From contig JODU01000015.1 of NCBI GenBank assembly GCA_000720845.1, positions 248,001-312,000 on the forward strand: 64,000 bases of DNA, read 5' to 3'. Positions 1 to 8,663 of this stretch are shown here, piece by piece; position 1 is the first letter of the stretch, and each line of letters begins with the position of its first letter. The notes under the pieces were generated by a model. That model worked only from the letters and a program-made list of their open reading frames with translations. It searched no databases and had not been told where the DNA came from. The stretch comes from Kitasatospora aureofaciens (GTDB lineage Bacteria > Actinomycetota > Actinomycetes > Streptomycetales > Streptomycetaceae). The position numbers and the translations under genes were made by a program.

Positions 1-679
1 AGCCCGAGTGGATGTCCTGATCCGGCCCGTACAGGTGGATCTCGCACTCGGCGAGGCCCCGCATGCCGGTGCAGACGGTGGGGGTGTCCTCGGACCACAT
101 GCCGGTGTCGGAGACGACCACCGCGTCGGCGGTGAGCCGCTCGGCGCGCTCCTCGACGAGGGCACGGAAGTGCGGGGAGCCGGACTCCTCCTCGCCCTCG
201 ATCAGCAGCTTGAGGTTGACCGCGGGGGCGGTGCGGCCGGTGGCGGCGAGATGGGCGCGGACACCGAGTGTGTGGAAGAACACCTGCCCCTTGTCGTCGG
301 CCGCCCCGCGCGCGTAGAGACGGTTCTCGCGGACGACGGGGTCGAAGGGGTCGCTGTGCCAGCCGTCCTCGCGGGCGGCGGGCTGTACGTCGTGGTGGCC
401 GTAGACGAGGACCGTCGGCGCCTGCGGGTCCCCGGAGGGCCACTCGGCGAAGACCGCGGGGGCGCCGGGGGTGGGCCAGACCTCGGCGGTCGGGAAGCCG
501 GTCTCCTTCAGTTTGGCGGCGAGCCAGTCGGCGCTGCGGCGCACATCGGACGCATGATCGGGCTGGGCCGACACGGACGGGATGCGCAGCCAGTCGACGA
601 GGTCGTCGAGGAAGGCGGCGCGGTGCTGTTCGATGTACGTGCGGACAGCGCTGACAGCATTGTCAACGGGGTGGCTCAT
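1..679 (-). CDS. M20-family dipeptidase (C-terminus cut by window edge)
   Basis: This is the N-terminal 226 residues of a zinc metallopeptidase of the M20 dipeptidase/carboxypeptidase type; the gene runs off the left end of the window. The visible part holds the metal-site motifs in order: GHHDVQ (about residues 95-100), RGAADDKGQ with the bridging Asp (about 125), and EGEEESGS with the catalytic Glu and a metal-ligand Glu (about 165). The ATG at 677-679 begins MSHPVDNAVSAVRTYIEQHR. It is followed downstream, across a 10-bp gap, by nothing in the same frame, so it is read as an independent minus-strand gene just after the adnB-like gene, probably in the same transcription direction. Family members cleave cytoplasmic di- and tripeptides. 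Family assignment is confident; the substrate is unknown. Confidence 0.9.
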   Translation of the reverse strand, partial: MSHPVDNAVSAVRTYIEQHRAAFLDDLVDWLRIPSVSAQPDHASDVRRSADWLAAKLKETGFPTAEVWPTPGAPAVFAEWPSGDPQAPTVLVYGHHDVQPAAREDGWHSDPFDPVVRENRLYARGAADDKGQVFFHTLGVRAHLAATGRTAPAVNLKLLIEGEEESGSPHFRALVEERAERLTADAVVVSDTGMWSEDTPTVCTGMRGLAECEIHLYGPDQDIHSG

Positions 680-689
680 GCTTACGAGC

Positions 690-3600
690 CTATCGGCCCG
701 CGCGGACACCCCGATCGTGCGGTTCGTCACCGACCGGCTCGGCCAGCAGGAGCTTCTCCAGCGCCGCCCGGTCCGGCAGCCCCTTTGGCCGTACGACCTC
801 GCCGGTGCGCACGTACAGGAAGGCCGCCGTCACCGAGGCGGGCGGCACGTGCTGCTGCTCGGCCCAGGCGATGCGGTAGAGCGCGAGCTGGAGCGGGTCG
901 GCGGTGGCGGCGCGGTTCGTCTTCCAGTCGACGATCTCGTACGTCGCGGTGTCCCCGTCGCCCTGCTTGTAGACGGCGTCGATGCGGCCGCGGACGACCC
1001 GGCCGGCGAGCGAGAGCTGGAAGGGCGCCTCGACGCGGAACGGCGTGCGGCGGGCGTACTCGGTGCGCTCGAAGGCGTCCTTGAGGAACTCCAGGTCCTG
1101 TTCGTCGGCGATCTCGGCGTCGCCGCCGGGCAGCTCCTCCGGTTCCAGCAGGGGGAGCGTCAGAGGTTCGAACCGGGCCTCGACCCAGGCGTGGAAGCGG
1201 GTGCCGCGACGGGCGGCGGGCTGCGGGGGGCGGGGCATGGGGCGGGCCAGCTCCTGGGCGAAGCCGTCCGGGTCGGCGGCCAGGCTCAGCAGCTGGGAGG
1301 CGGTCAGCGACGCCGGAAGGTGCACTTCGGTGACGCTCTCGCGGGCGCGCAGGAGCTCGCCGGTGAGCGCGTCGAGGTCGCGGTCCCAGGAGGCGATGGT
1401 GCGGGCCTCCTCCGGCGTGAGGCGAGCGGGGACGTGTGCGGGGAAGGCGGGTGCGGGTGCGGCGCCCGGCGGCTGTTCGGGGGGCGCCGCCTGGTGCGGG
1501 ACCGTGGGGCTCAGCTGCGGGGTGACGGGGCGGTCCGTGGTCCAGGTGTCCCAGTCGGCGGGGTCCCCGGCCCGGTCGGGGTCCGCTTCCTCCGCGAGTG
1601 CCCCGTCGTCCTCCGGGGGCGGTGGCCAGTCCGGGTCGGCGTAGGTGTCGGGGTCGGGGTCGGGGTCGGGGTCGGAGGGGAGGCCGCCTTCCCCGGAGGC
1701 GAGGGCGTCCAGGTGGGCGAGGACCGTCTCGGCGGCGGCCCGGCGCCGGGCGAGTGCCTCGTCGTCCAGGGGCAGGGGCCAGACCTCGTCGACGGTCGCC
1801 CGGTGCAGGGCCGGGTTCTCCTCGTCCTCGGCGGGTTCGTCCGCCCAGGCCTCGATCTCGCCGTGTCCGGCGGCGCAGTGCTCGTACAGGGCGGTGAGGA
1901 AGTCCGAGGGGCCGCGGCGCTTCTTCTGGCTGGGCCCCCACCAGTGGCCGGAGCCGAGGAGCAGGGAGCGGGGGCGGGTGAAGGTGACGTAGCCGAGGCG
2001 GAGCTCCTCGGTGTGCTGGTGGTCCTTCATGGCCTCGTGGAAGGCCTTCAGACCGCGGGAGTCCCAGGAGGCGACGTCGGGCAGGGTCTCGGCGTCGCCG
2101 CGCAGGCCGTGCGGCAGCACCTTGCCCTGGGCGGTCCACTTCTCGCGGCCCTGGCCACTGGGGAAGGTGCCGGTGACGAGGCCGGGCACGGCGACGACGT
2201 CCCACTCGAGGCCCTTGGACTTGTGCGCGGTGAGCACCTTGACGGTGTTCTCGCCGCCGGGCAGCGCGTTGTCCAGGCCCTTCTCGTACTGCGCGGCGGT
2301 GCGCAGGAAACCGAGGAAGGCGAGCAGGGTGGCCTCGCCGTCGCTCGCCGCGAAGGACGCGGCGACGTCGAGGAAGTTGGACAGGGTCTCGCGACGGCGC
2401 GCCGCCAGGGCGTGCGGGGACGCCGACAGCTCGACCTCCAGGCCGGTGACGGCGAGGACGCGGTACAGGACGTCCATGAGCGGGTCGGACAGGGCCCGGC
2501 GCAGTTCGCGCAGTTCGGTGGCCAGCCGGGCGAAGCGGACGCGCGCGTCCGGCGAGAAGGGCAGCCCGTCGTCGTCCCCGGTGCCGTCCAGCGGCGTCTC
2601 CAGGAAGGTGTCCAGGGCGTCCGCCAGCGATATCACCTCGGACGGGTCGACTCCCTCGACGGCCTCGGCGAGCCTCCGGTCGGGATCGTCGTCGCCCTCC
2701 ACGCGCGCGTGGCTCACCAGCAGCCGGGCGCGGCGGCCCAGGAGGGCCAGGTCGCGCGGGCCGATGCGCCAGCGCGGTCCGGAGAGCAGCCGGACCAGGG
2801 AGGCGTTGGCGCCCGGGTCCTGGAGGACCTCGCAGACGGCGACCAGGTCGGCGACCTCGGGAAGGTGCAGCAGCCCCGAGAGGCCGACGACCTCGACGGG
2901 GACGTCGCGGGCCACCAGCGCGCTCTGGATCTCGGCGAAGTCGCTCGCCGTGCGGCACAGGACGGCGATCTCAGCGGGTGCCGTGCCGGTGCGCACGAGG
3001 TGGGCGACGGAGTCGGCGATCCAGTCGATCTCCTCGGCGTGGGTGCGCAGCAGGGCGCAGCGGACCATGCCGTCGCGCTCGGCGCCCGGTGCGGGCCGCA
3101 GGGCCTCCACGCCCGCGTGCATGGCGCGCAGCGGCTCGGCGAGGCCGTTGGCGAGGTCGAGGAGCCGGCCGCCGCTGCGGCGGTTCTCGCTGAGCGCCTG
3201 ACGGGCCGCGGGCCGTCCGTCCGCGTGGGCGAAGTGCTCGGGGAAGTCGTCGAGGTTGGCGACGGAGGCGCCGCGCCAGCCGTAGATCGCCTGACAGGGA
3301 TCGCCCACGGCGGTCACGGGATGGCCGGTGCCGCCGCCGAACAGGCCCGCCAGGAGGATGCGCTGGGCCACGGAGGTGTCCTGGTACTCGTCGAGCAGTA
3401 CGACCCGGTACTCGTCGCGCAGCACGCGGCCCACCTCGGGGACTCCGGCGAGCTGGGCGGACAGGGCGATCTGGTCGCCGAAGTCGAGCAGGTCCCGCTC
3501 GCGTTTGGCGGCCCGGTAGCGGATGACCAGGTCGGCCAGTTCACGGCGGGCGGCGGCGGCCTCGGGGACCTTGCGCAGCTCGGCGTTGCTGAGCCGGACG

Positions 3601-4199
3601 CCCTCCAGGGTGTCCAGGAGGCCGGCGTCCCAGGTGCGCAGCTCTTCGGGGCGTACGAGGTGCTCGGCGAGTTCGGCGTCGAGCGCGAGGAGGTCGCTGA
3701 CCAGGTCGGCGAAGGACCGGGTGAGCGCCGGATAGGGCCCGGGGGCCTCGCGCAGGACCCGCGCGGCGAGCTGGTAGCGGGTGGCGTCGGCGAGCAGACG
3801 GGACGTCGGTTCCAGCCCGAGGCGCAGGCCGTGGTCGGTCAGGAGGCGGCCGGCGAAGGCGTGGTACGTCGAGATCGCCGGCTCGCCCGGCGGGTGGTCC
3901 GGGTCGATCACGTCGGGGTCGGTCACGCCCGCTCTGATCAGGGCCTTGCGGACGCGTTCGGCGAGTTCGCCGGCCGCCTTGTTGGTGAAGGTGAGGCCCA
4001 GGACCTGTTCCGGGGCGACCTGGCCGGTGCCCACCAGCCACACCACGCGGGCCGCCATCACCGTGGTCTTGCCCGACCCGGCTCCGGCCACGATCACCTG
4101 CGGTGCGGGCGGCGCGACGATACAGGCCGTCTGCTCCGGGGTGAAGGGGATGCCGAGGAGCTCCTTGAGCTGCTCGGGATCGGTGATGTGGGCGGGCAC
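690..4199 (-). CDS. adnB: AdnB-like helicase-nuclease subunit (UvrD motor plus RecB nuclease)
   Basis: A 1169-residue superfamily-1 DNA helicase joined to a RecB-type nuclease; partner of the gene just upstream. Walker A is AGAGSGKT (about residues 38-45), Walker B/motif II is LLDEYQDTS (about 270), motif III is GDPCQAIYGWRG, and the C-terminal nuclease shows GRID then VDWKTN (about 1060-1090), the Asp and Asp-x-Lys core of RecB nucleases. In mycobacteria AdnA and AdnB form a heterodimer that resects double-strand breaks, with the AdnB motor driving translocation; the same gene order (A then B) is seen here. A proline/aspartate-rich linker of about 45 residues near residue 846 contains (Asp-Pro)n encoded by a hexanucleotide repeat. 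Start is GTG; no strong SD. The gene follows adnA by 158 bp and is probably co-transcribed. Confidence 0.88.
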   Translation of the reverse strand: MPAHITDPEQLKELLGIPFTPEQTACIVAPPAPQVIVAGAGSGKTTVMAARVVWLVGTGQVAPEQVLGLTFTNKAAGELAERVRKALIRAGVTDPDVIDPDHPPGEPAISTYHAFAGRLLTDHGLRLGLEPTSRLLADATRYQLAARVLREAPGPYPALTRSFADLVSDLLALDAELAEHLVRPEELRTWDAGLLDTLEGVRLSNAELRKVPEAAAARRELADLVIRYRAAKRERDLLDFGDQIALSAQLAGVPEVGRVLRDEYRVVLLDEYQDTSVAQRILLAGLFGGGTGHPVTAVGDPCQAIYGWRGASVANLDDFPEHFAHADGRPAARQALSENRRSGGRLLDLANGLAEPLRAMHAGVEALRPAPGAERDGMVRCALLRTHAEEIDWIADSVAHLVRTGTAPAEIAVLCRTASDFAEIQSALVARDVPVEVVGLSGLLHLPEVADLVAVCEVLQDPGANASLVRLLSGPRWRIGPRDLALLGRRARLLVSHARVEGDDDPDRRLAEAVEGVDPSEVISLADALDTFLETPLDGTGDDDGLPFSPDARVRFARLATELRELRRALSDPLMDVLYRVLAVTGLEVELSASPHALAARRRETLSNFLDVAASFAASDGEATLLAFLGFLRTAAQYEKGLDNALPGGENTVKVLTAHKSKGLEWDVVAVPGLVTGTFPSGQGREKWTAQGKVLPHGLRGDAETLPDVASWDSRGLKAFHEAMKDHQHTEELRLGYVTFTRPRSLLLGSGHWWGPSQKKRRGPSDFLTALYEHCAAGHGEIEAWADEPAEDEENPALHRATVDEVWPLPLDDEALARRRAAAETVLAHLDALASGEGGLPSDPDPDPDPDTYADPDWPPPPEDDGALAEEADPDRAGDPADWDTWTTDRPVTPQLSPTVPHQAAPPEQPPGAAPAPAFPAHVPARLTPEEARTIASWDRDLDALTGELLRARESVTEVHLPASLTASQLLSLAADPDGFAQELARPMPRPPQPAARRGTRFHAWVEARFEPLTLPLLEPEELPGGDAEIADEQDLEFLKDAFERTEYARRTPFRVEAPFQLSLAGRVVRGRIDAVYKQGDGDTATYEIVDWKTNRAATADPLQLALYRIAWAEQQHVPPASVTAAFLYVRTGEVVRPKGLPDRAALEKLLLAEPVGDEPHDRGVRAGR
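1647..1676. repeat. GTCGGG hexanucleotide microsatellite inside adnB
   Basis: Five tandem six-base units (four GTCGGG, last GTCGGA) encode the repeating Asp-Pro of the acidic linker on the minus strand. Being a multiple of three, changes in copy number would alter linker length without a frameshift. Confidence 0.85.
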
Positions 4200-4357
4200 G
4201 TCTCAGAGGCTAGCGGCGCGCACTGACAGCGGGTGCCGGATGTCCTCCCGGGTCGAAGGAAGCGCAGGTCAGCCCGTGTGGTGCGACGTGTCACACCGGC
4301 CGCTCGGCTGCGGCGGCCCCGGGCCGGTCCCATGCTCCGGTCCCCGGCTCCCGTCGC

Positions 4358-7300
4358 TCACTCCACGACTTGTCGCCCCTCGGGCCGCGCGCTGCACGAC
4401 GCGCGGAAGGCGCAGTGGGTGCAGTGCTGGCCCGTGGTGGGGGTGAACCGTTCGTCGAGGACCTTGCCCGCGGCCGTGGCCAGCAGGTCGCCGACCCACT
4501 CGCCCTCCGGCCCCTGCTGGGACTCCTGTGTCTGCACCTTGGGCAGGGTCTCGCCGCCGTCCCGCTGGGGCGCGCCCTGGCGCAGGTGGACGAGTTCGGC
4601 GCCGCCCGGTTCGGGGCGTACGCCGTCGAAGGCCTCGTCGACAGCGCCCTCGCGGACGGCGAGCTGGTACACGGCGAGCTGGGGGTGGCGGGCCACCTCC
4701 GAGGACGTGGGCGCCTGTTTGCCGGTCTTGAAGTCGACGACGTAGGCGCGACCGTCGCCATCGGCCTCCACGCGGTCCATCTGGCCCTTGATGCGCACCT
4801 CGTAGTCGCCCGCCTCCAGGGTCACGTCGAAGTCGTGCTCGCTCGCCACCGGGGTGCGCCCGGCACGGTCCATGACGTGCCATTTCAGGAAGCGTTCGAG
4901 CGCCACGCGCGCGTTGGCCTTCTCCTGGGCCGACTTCCACGGCGCGTCGAAGGCGAGCGCGTTCCAGACGGAGTCCAGGCGCTCCATGAGGACGGCGAGG
5001 TCGGCCGGGGTGTGTCCGGAGGCCACCTCGTCGGCGAGTACGTGCACCACGTTGCCGAAGCCCTGGGCGGTGGTCGCGGGCGCGTCGGCCTTCACCTCGC
5101 GGCCGAGGAACCACTGCAGGGCGCAGGTGTTGGCCAACTGGTCCAGGGCGCTTCCGGAGAGGGTGACGGGCTGGTCGCGGTCGCGCAGGGGCACCTTGCT
5201 CTCGGTCGGGTCCCACATGCCCCACCAGCGGTAGGGATGGGCTGACGGCACCAGGGGGCGGCCGTCCTCGTCGGTGAGCGCGGCGAGGCGGGACAGACGG
5301 CGTGCGGCGGCCTCCCTCAGGGGCGCGGAGACGCGGGGGTCGACGGTGGTGGCCCGCAGTTCCGCGACGAGCGCCGCGACGGCCAGCGGGCGGCGCGGAC
5401 GGCCGGTGACATCGGCGGGTTCGACGCCGAGTTCGGTCAGGAACCGGGAGGGCTGGTCCCCGTCGTCGGCCGGTGCCTTCACCGCGGTCACGACGAGTCG
5501 CTCACGCGCGCGCGTAGCGGCCACGTAGAACAGGCGGCGCTCCTCGGCGAGCAGCGCCCCGGGGGTGAGGGGTTCGGCGAGTCCGTCGCGGCCGATCCGG
5601 TCGGCCTCCAGGAGGGAGCCGCGACGGCGCAGGTCCGGCCACAGGCCCTCCTGGACGCCGGCGACGACGACCAGCCGCCACTCCAGCCCCTTGGAGCGGT
5701 GGGCGGTCATCAGGCGAACGGCGTCGGGGCGTACGGCACGCCGCGCGAGGGTGTCGGCCGCGATGTCCTCGGCGTCGATCTCCTCGAGGAAGTTCAGGGC
5801 GCCCCGGCCACCGGTGCGCTCCTCCGCGCGGGCGGCCGTCGCGAACAGCGCGCACACGGCGTCCAGGTCGCGGTCGGCGTTGCGCCCGGCCGCACCGCCG
5901 CGCCGGGCGGAGCGTTCCAGGCGGGTGGGCCACGGGGTGCCGTCCCACAGGTCCCACAGCGCCTCCTCGGCGCTGCCGCCTCCCGCCAGGCGCTCACGTG
6001 CCGTGCGCAGCAGCGCGCCGAGCCGCTGGGCGCCGCGCGCGTACGCGGGGTCGTGCACGGCGAGCCGCTCGGGCTCGGCCAGCGCCCGCGCGAGCAGTTC
6101 GTCCGAGGGCGGCGGCAGCGGGTTGCCGGCGGCGCGCTGCTCGTCGCGCAGGGCACGGCCGAGGCGGCGCAGGTCCGCGGCGTCCATCCCGGCGAGGGGG
6201 GAGGTGAGCAGGGCGAGGGCGGTCTCGGTGGGCAGCCAGCACGGATCGTCCGCGCCGTGCGCGCCTTCACCGCGCGCCGGCTCCGCGTCGGGGTCGGCGT
6301 CGGCGTCGGCGTCGGCCACAGGCTCGGGGTCCAGGTCGGATACGTCCGCGGACGCCGCCTCGGGTACGGCCCGCTCGGCCGCGTCGGTCCCGGGCTGCTC
6401 CCCTGCCCGCGTCTCCGCCTCCGCCACGGCTCGCAGCGCCGTCAGCAGCGGCGCCACCGCGGGCTCGTGGCGCAGGGGGAGGTCGTCGCCGTCGATGTCC
6501 AGGGGGACGCCGGACGCGGTGAGGACACGGCGGAGCGTGGGGATGGCGCGCGAACCGGCGCGCACCAGGACGGCCATGTCGCTCCACGGGACACCCTCCT
6601 CCAGGTGCGCCCGGCGCAGGATGTCGGCGATGTTGTCCAGTTCGGTGCCGGAGGTCGGGTACGTGTACACCTCGACCCGCCCGCCGTCCCGCGCCGGGGT
6701 CAGCTCGCGGTGGGCGCGGACCTTGTCGGCGGGGAGGCGGGTCAGCGGCATGCGTCGGGTCAGCAGCCGGGTGGCGGCCAGCAGGTCGGCGCCGGACCGG
6801 CGCGAGGTACGCAGCACCTCGACCGGCGCCGGACGGCCGTCCGCGCGCGGGAAGGCGGTCGGGAAGTCCAGGATGCCGTTCACGTCCGCGCCCCGGAAGG
6901 CGTAGATCGACTGGTCGGGGTCGCCGAAGGCTACGAGGGTGCGCCCGCCGTCCGCCAGGGCGTGCAGCAGCCGTACCTGGGCCGGGTCGGTGTCCTGGTA
7001 CTCGTCGACGTACACCGCGTCGTACTGGGCGGTCAGGCGCGCGGCGACCTCGGGGCGGCGGGCGAGGAGCACCGCGCGGTGGACCAGTTCCGCGTAGTCG
7101 AGCACGCCCTGGAGGTCGAGCACGTCGAGGTACTCGGCGAGGAAGAGGGCGGCGGCGCGCCAGTCGGGGCGGCCGATGCGCCGGGCGAAGGCGCCGAGCG
7201 CGTCCGGGCCGAGTCCCAGTTCGCGACTGCGGGCGAGCACCGCGCGGACCTCGTCGGCGAAGCCGCGTGTGGTCAGGCAGGCCCGCAGTTCGTCGGGCCA

Positions 7301-7804
7301 GCGCACATGGGCCAGCCCGAGCCCCTCCAGGTCCACCTGGCCCGCGAGCAGTTCGCGCACCGTCACGTCCTGCTCCGGGCCGGACAGCAGCCGCAGGGGC
7401 TCCACGAACAGGTCGCTGTCCTGGTGGGCACGGACCAGGGCGTAACCGAAGGAGTGAAAGGTCGTCGCCCTGGGGGCCCGTGCGGCGCCCATGCGCAGCG
7501 CCATCCGGTCGCGCAGTTCGACGGCAGCCTTGCGGCTGAAGGTCAGCACCAGGATGCGCTCGGGGTCGCCGCCCCTGGCGATCCGGTCCGCCACCGACTC
7601 GACCAGGGTGGTGGTCTTGCCGGTGCCCGGCCCCGCCAGCACGAGCAGCGGTCCGGTCCGGTGGTCAACCACGGCGCGCTGTGCGGCGTCCAGACGAGGG
7701 GGGTCCACGCGTGCCGGCGGGGTACGCACCAGTCGGTAAGCGCCACGGCTCCCCCGTCGCACCTGGGGGTGCGACGGGTGTCCGGTGGAGGAAGAGGAGC
7801 TCAC
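4358..7804 (-). CDS. adnA: AdnA-like helicase-nuclease subunit with probable Fe-S cluster
   Basis: A 1148-residue UvrD-like motor fused to a RecB-like nuclease, first gene of the adnA-adnB pair. Walker A AGPGTGKT is at residues 57-64, motif II VDEYQDTD near 265, motif III GDPDQSIYAFRG follows, and the nuclease has GQMD and VVDFKTG near residue 1023. One Cys in ANTCALQWF (about 893) and three in CTHCAFRASC (about 1130) flank the nuclease in the C..CxxC..C pattern of AddB-type 4Fe-4S nuclease domains, so an iron-sulfur cluster is inferred. Both motor and nuclease motifs look intact. An Asp/Ala-rich linker near residue 500 is encoded by a hexanucleotide repeat. The start is GTG at 7802-7804. Likely role: end resection in double-strand break repair in place of RecBCD/AddAB. 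Confidence 0.88.
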   Translation of the reverse strand: MSSSSSTGHPSHPQVRRGSRGAYRLVRTPPARVDPPRLDAAQRAVVDHRTGPLLVLAGPGTGKTTTLVESVADRIARGGDPERILVLTFSRKAAVELRDRMALRMGAARAPRATTFHSFGYALVRAHQDSDLFVEPLRLLSGPEQDVTVRELLAGQVDLEGLGLAHVRWPDELRACLTTRGFADEVRAVLARSRELGLGPDALGAFARRIGRPDWRAAALFLAEYLDVLDLQGVLDYAELVHRAVLLARRPEVAARLTAQYDAVYVDEYQDTDPAQVRLLHALADGGRTLVAFGDPDQSIYAFRGADVNGILDFPTAFPRADGRPAPVEVLRTSRRSGADLLAATRLLTRRMPLTRLPADKVRAHRELTPARDGGRVEVYTYPTSGTELDNIADILRRAHLEEGVPWSDMAVLVRAGSRAIPTLRRVLTASGVPLDIDGDDLPLRHEPAVAPLLTALRAVAEAETRAGEQPGTDAAERAVPEAASADVSDLDPEPVADADADADPDAEPARGEGAHGADDPCWLPTETALALLTSPLAGMDAADLRRLGRALRDEQRAAGNPLPPPSDELLARALAEPERLAVHDPAYARGAQRLGALLRTARERLAGGGSAEEALWDLWDGTPWPTRLERSARRGGAAGRNADRDLDAVCALFATAARAEERTGGRGALNFLEEIDAEDIAADTLARRAVRPDAVRLMTAHRSKGLEWRLVVVAGVQEGLWPDLRRRGSLLEADRIGRDGLAEPLTPGALLAEERRLFYVAATRARERLVVTAVKAPADDGDQPSRFLTELGVEPADVTGRPRRPLAVAALVAELRATTVDPRVSAPLREAAARRLSRLAALTDEDGRPLVPSAHPYRWWGMWDPTESKVPLRDRDQPVTLSGSALDQLANTCALQWFLGREVKADAPATTAQGFGNVVHVLADEVASGHTPADLAVLMERLDSVWNALAFDAPWKSAQEKANARVALERFLKWHVMDRAGRTPVASEHDFDVTLEAGDYEVRIKGQMDRVEADGDGRAYVVDFKTGKQAPTSSEVARHPQLAVYQLAVREGAVDEAFDGVRPEPGGAELVHLRQGAPQRDGGETLPKVQTQESQQGPEGEWVGDLLATAAGKVLDERFTPTTGQHCTHCAFRASCSARPEGRQVVE
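6287..6316. repeat. GTCGGC hexanucleotide microsatellite inside adnA
   Basis: Five tandem six-base units (GTCGGG then four GTCGGC) encode an Asp-Ala repeat in an acidic linker. The partner gene adnB has a closely similar repeat in its own acidic linker. Confidence 0.85.
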
Positions 7805-8070
7805 GTGGTTCGCCGGTCCTGGTGGGTGTGCTGGTGGGCCGTCCGCGCCGAGGGTGGGGCGGTGACCGCGGGATGAGGGGGACGCGTGCGGCCGACGCTA
7901 CGCCGACGGAAGAGGCGGAAGCAGTGCTTCCCCTTCTTCCCCCGGGTCACTCCTGGCGCGTACGCCCCCTGCCCCACGAACGTACGTCATGCCACGGACA
8001 TGCCCGAAGCGCCCGGTTTACCTCGTACGGATCACAGGTCACACATCGGCCGGTCGGATGGCGGAAGCTG

Positions 8071-8478
8071 TCAGGTGTGACCCTGTGCGCGTCCGCCGTG
8101 CTCCTGCGAGCGTCCACCGCCGTCCCACCGCGCCCGCTTCAGGTCGAGGCGCGGCAGGTGGCCCTCTGCGGCTCTGCTCGCCTCCTTCAGAGGAGTGCCC
8201 TCCTCCCGGTAGCGGTCGAGCGCCTCCAGCTCGTGCCCCGCGAGCAGGACCCCGTCCGCGCGGACGACACGCCACCAGGGGACGCCTCCCCCGTAGAGGG
8301 ACATCACCCGGCCGACCTGGCGGGGACCCCCCTCCTCCAGGTACTCGGCCACGTCCCCGTACGTCATGACGCGGCCCGGCGGGATCACTTCGGTCACGTC
8401 GAGGACCCGCTCGGCGTACTCGGGCAGCGCGTCCGCGTTCTCCGGACGGTCGCCGTCCGGAAGGCTCTGCTCGCTCAT
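8071..8478 (-). CDS. Alkyltransferase-like (ATL) DNA-base-damage sensor
   Basis: A 135-residue protein matching the DNA-binding domain of O6-alkylguanine-DNA alkyltransferases. The helix-turn-helix segment IPPGRVMTYGDVAEYL is clear. In place of the alkyl-acceptor motif PCHRV it has PWWRVV, so the reactive Cys is absent, which defines ATL proteins: they bind and flag O6-alkylguanine for nucleotide excision repair rather than repair it. A longer reading frame exists upstream, but the ATG at 8476-8478 (MSEQSLPDGD) is the best start because the preceding residues are low-complexity basic sequence. The gene is minus strand and divergent from the membrane-protein gene at 8664. It sits next to the AdnAB genes, as in mycobacteria (Rv3201c-Rv3204 region, from memory). 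Confidence 0.85.
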   Translation of the reverse strand: MSEQSLPDGDRPENADALPEYAERVLDVTEVIPPGRVMTYGDVAEYLEEGGPRQVGRVMSLYGGGVPWWRVVRADGVLLAGHELEALDRYREEGTPLKEASRAAEGHLPRLDLKRARWDGGGRSQEHGGRAQGHT

Positions 8479-8663
8479 CCGCCCCATCCTGCCGCACCCC
8501 GCCGACAACGCGACGCCCTCCCGAAGGCCCGCGTCCCTCGCCCACGAGCGGCGCTTCGGGCAGACTGTGCGGCCCGCACGGGCACCCTGATGCCTGCCGA
8601 GTCCGACGCGGCATGCCACCATCGTGCGGGCGGTGACCAGTGATACGAGAGCAAGAAGAGGCG

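Noticed and set aside
1647..1676. Iteron or origin-like repeat
   Set aside because: The six-base repeat is fully explained as codons for an Asp-Pro linker inside adnB.
582..4226. 1214-codon open frame antisense to adnB
   Set aside because: It is the mirror of a gene with clear helicase and nuclease motifs. Gly/Val/Leu-rich translation without motifs is typical of antisense frames in high-GC DNA.
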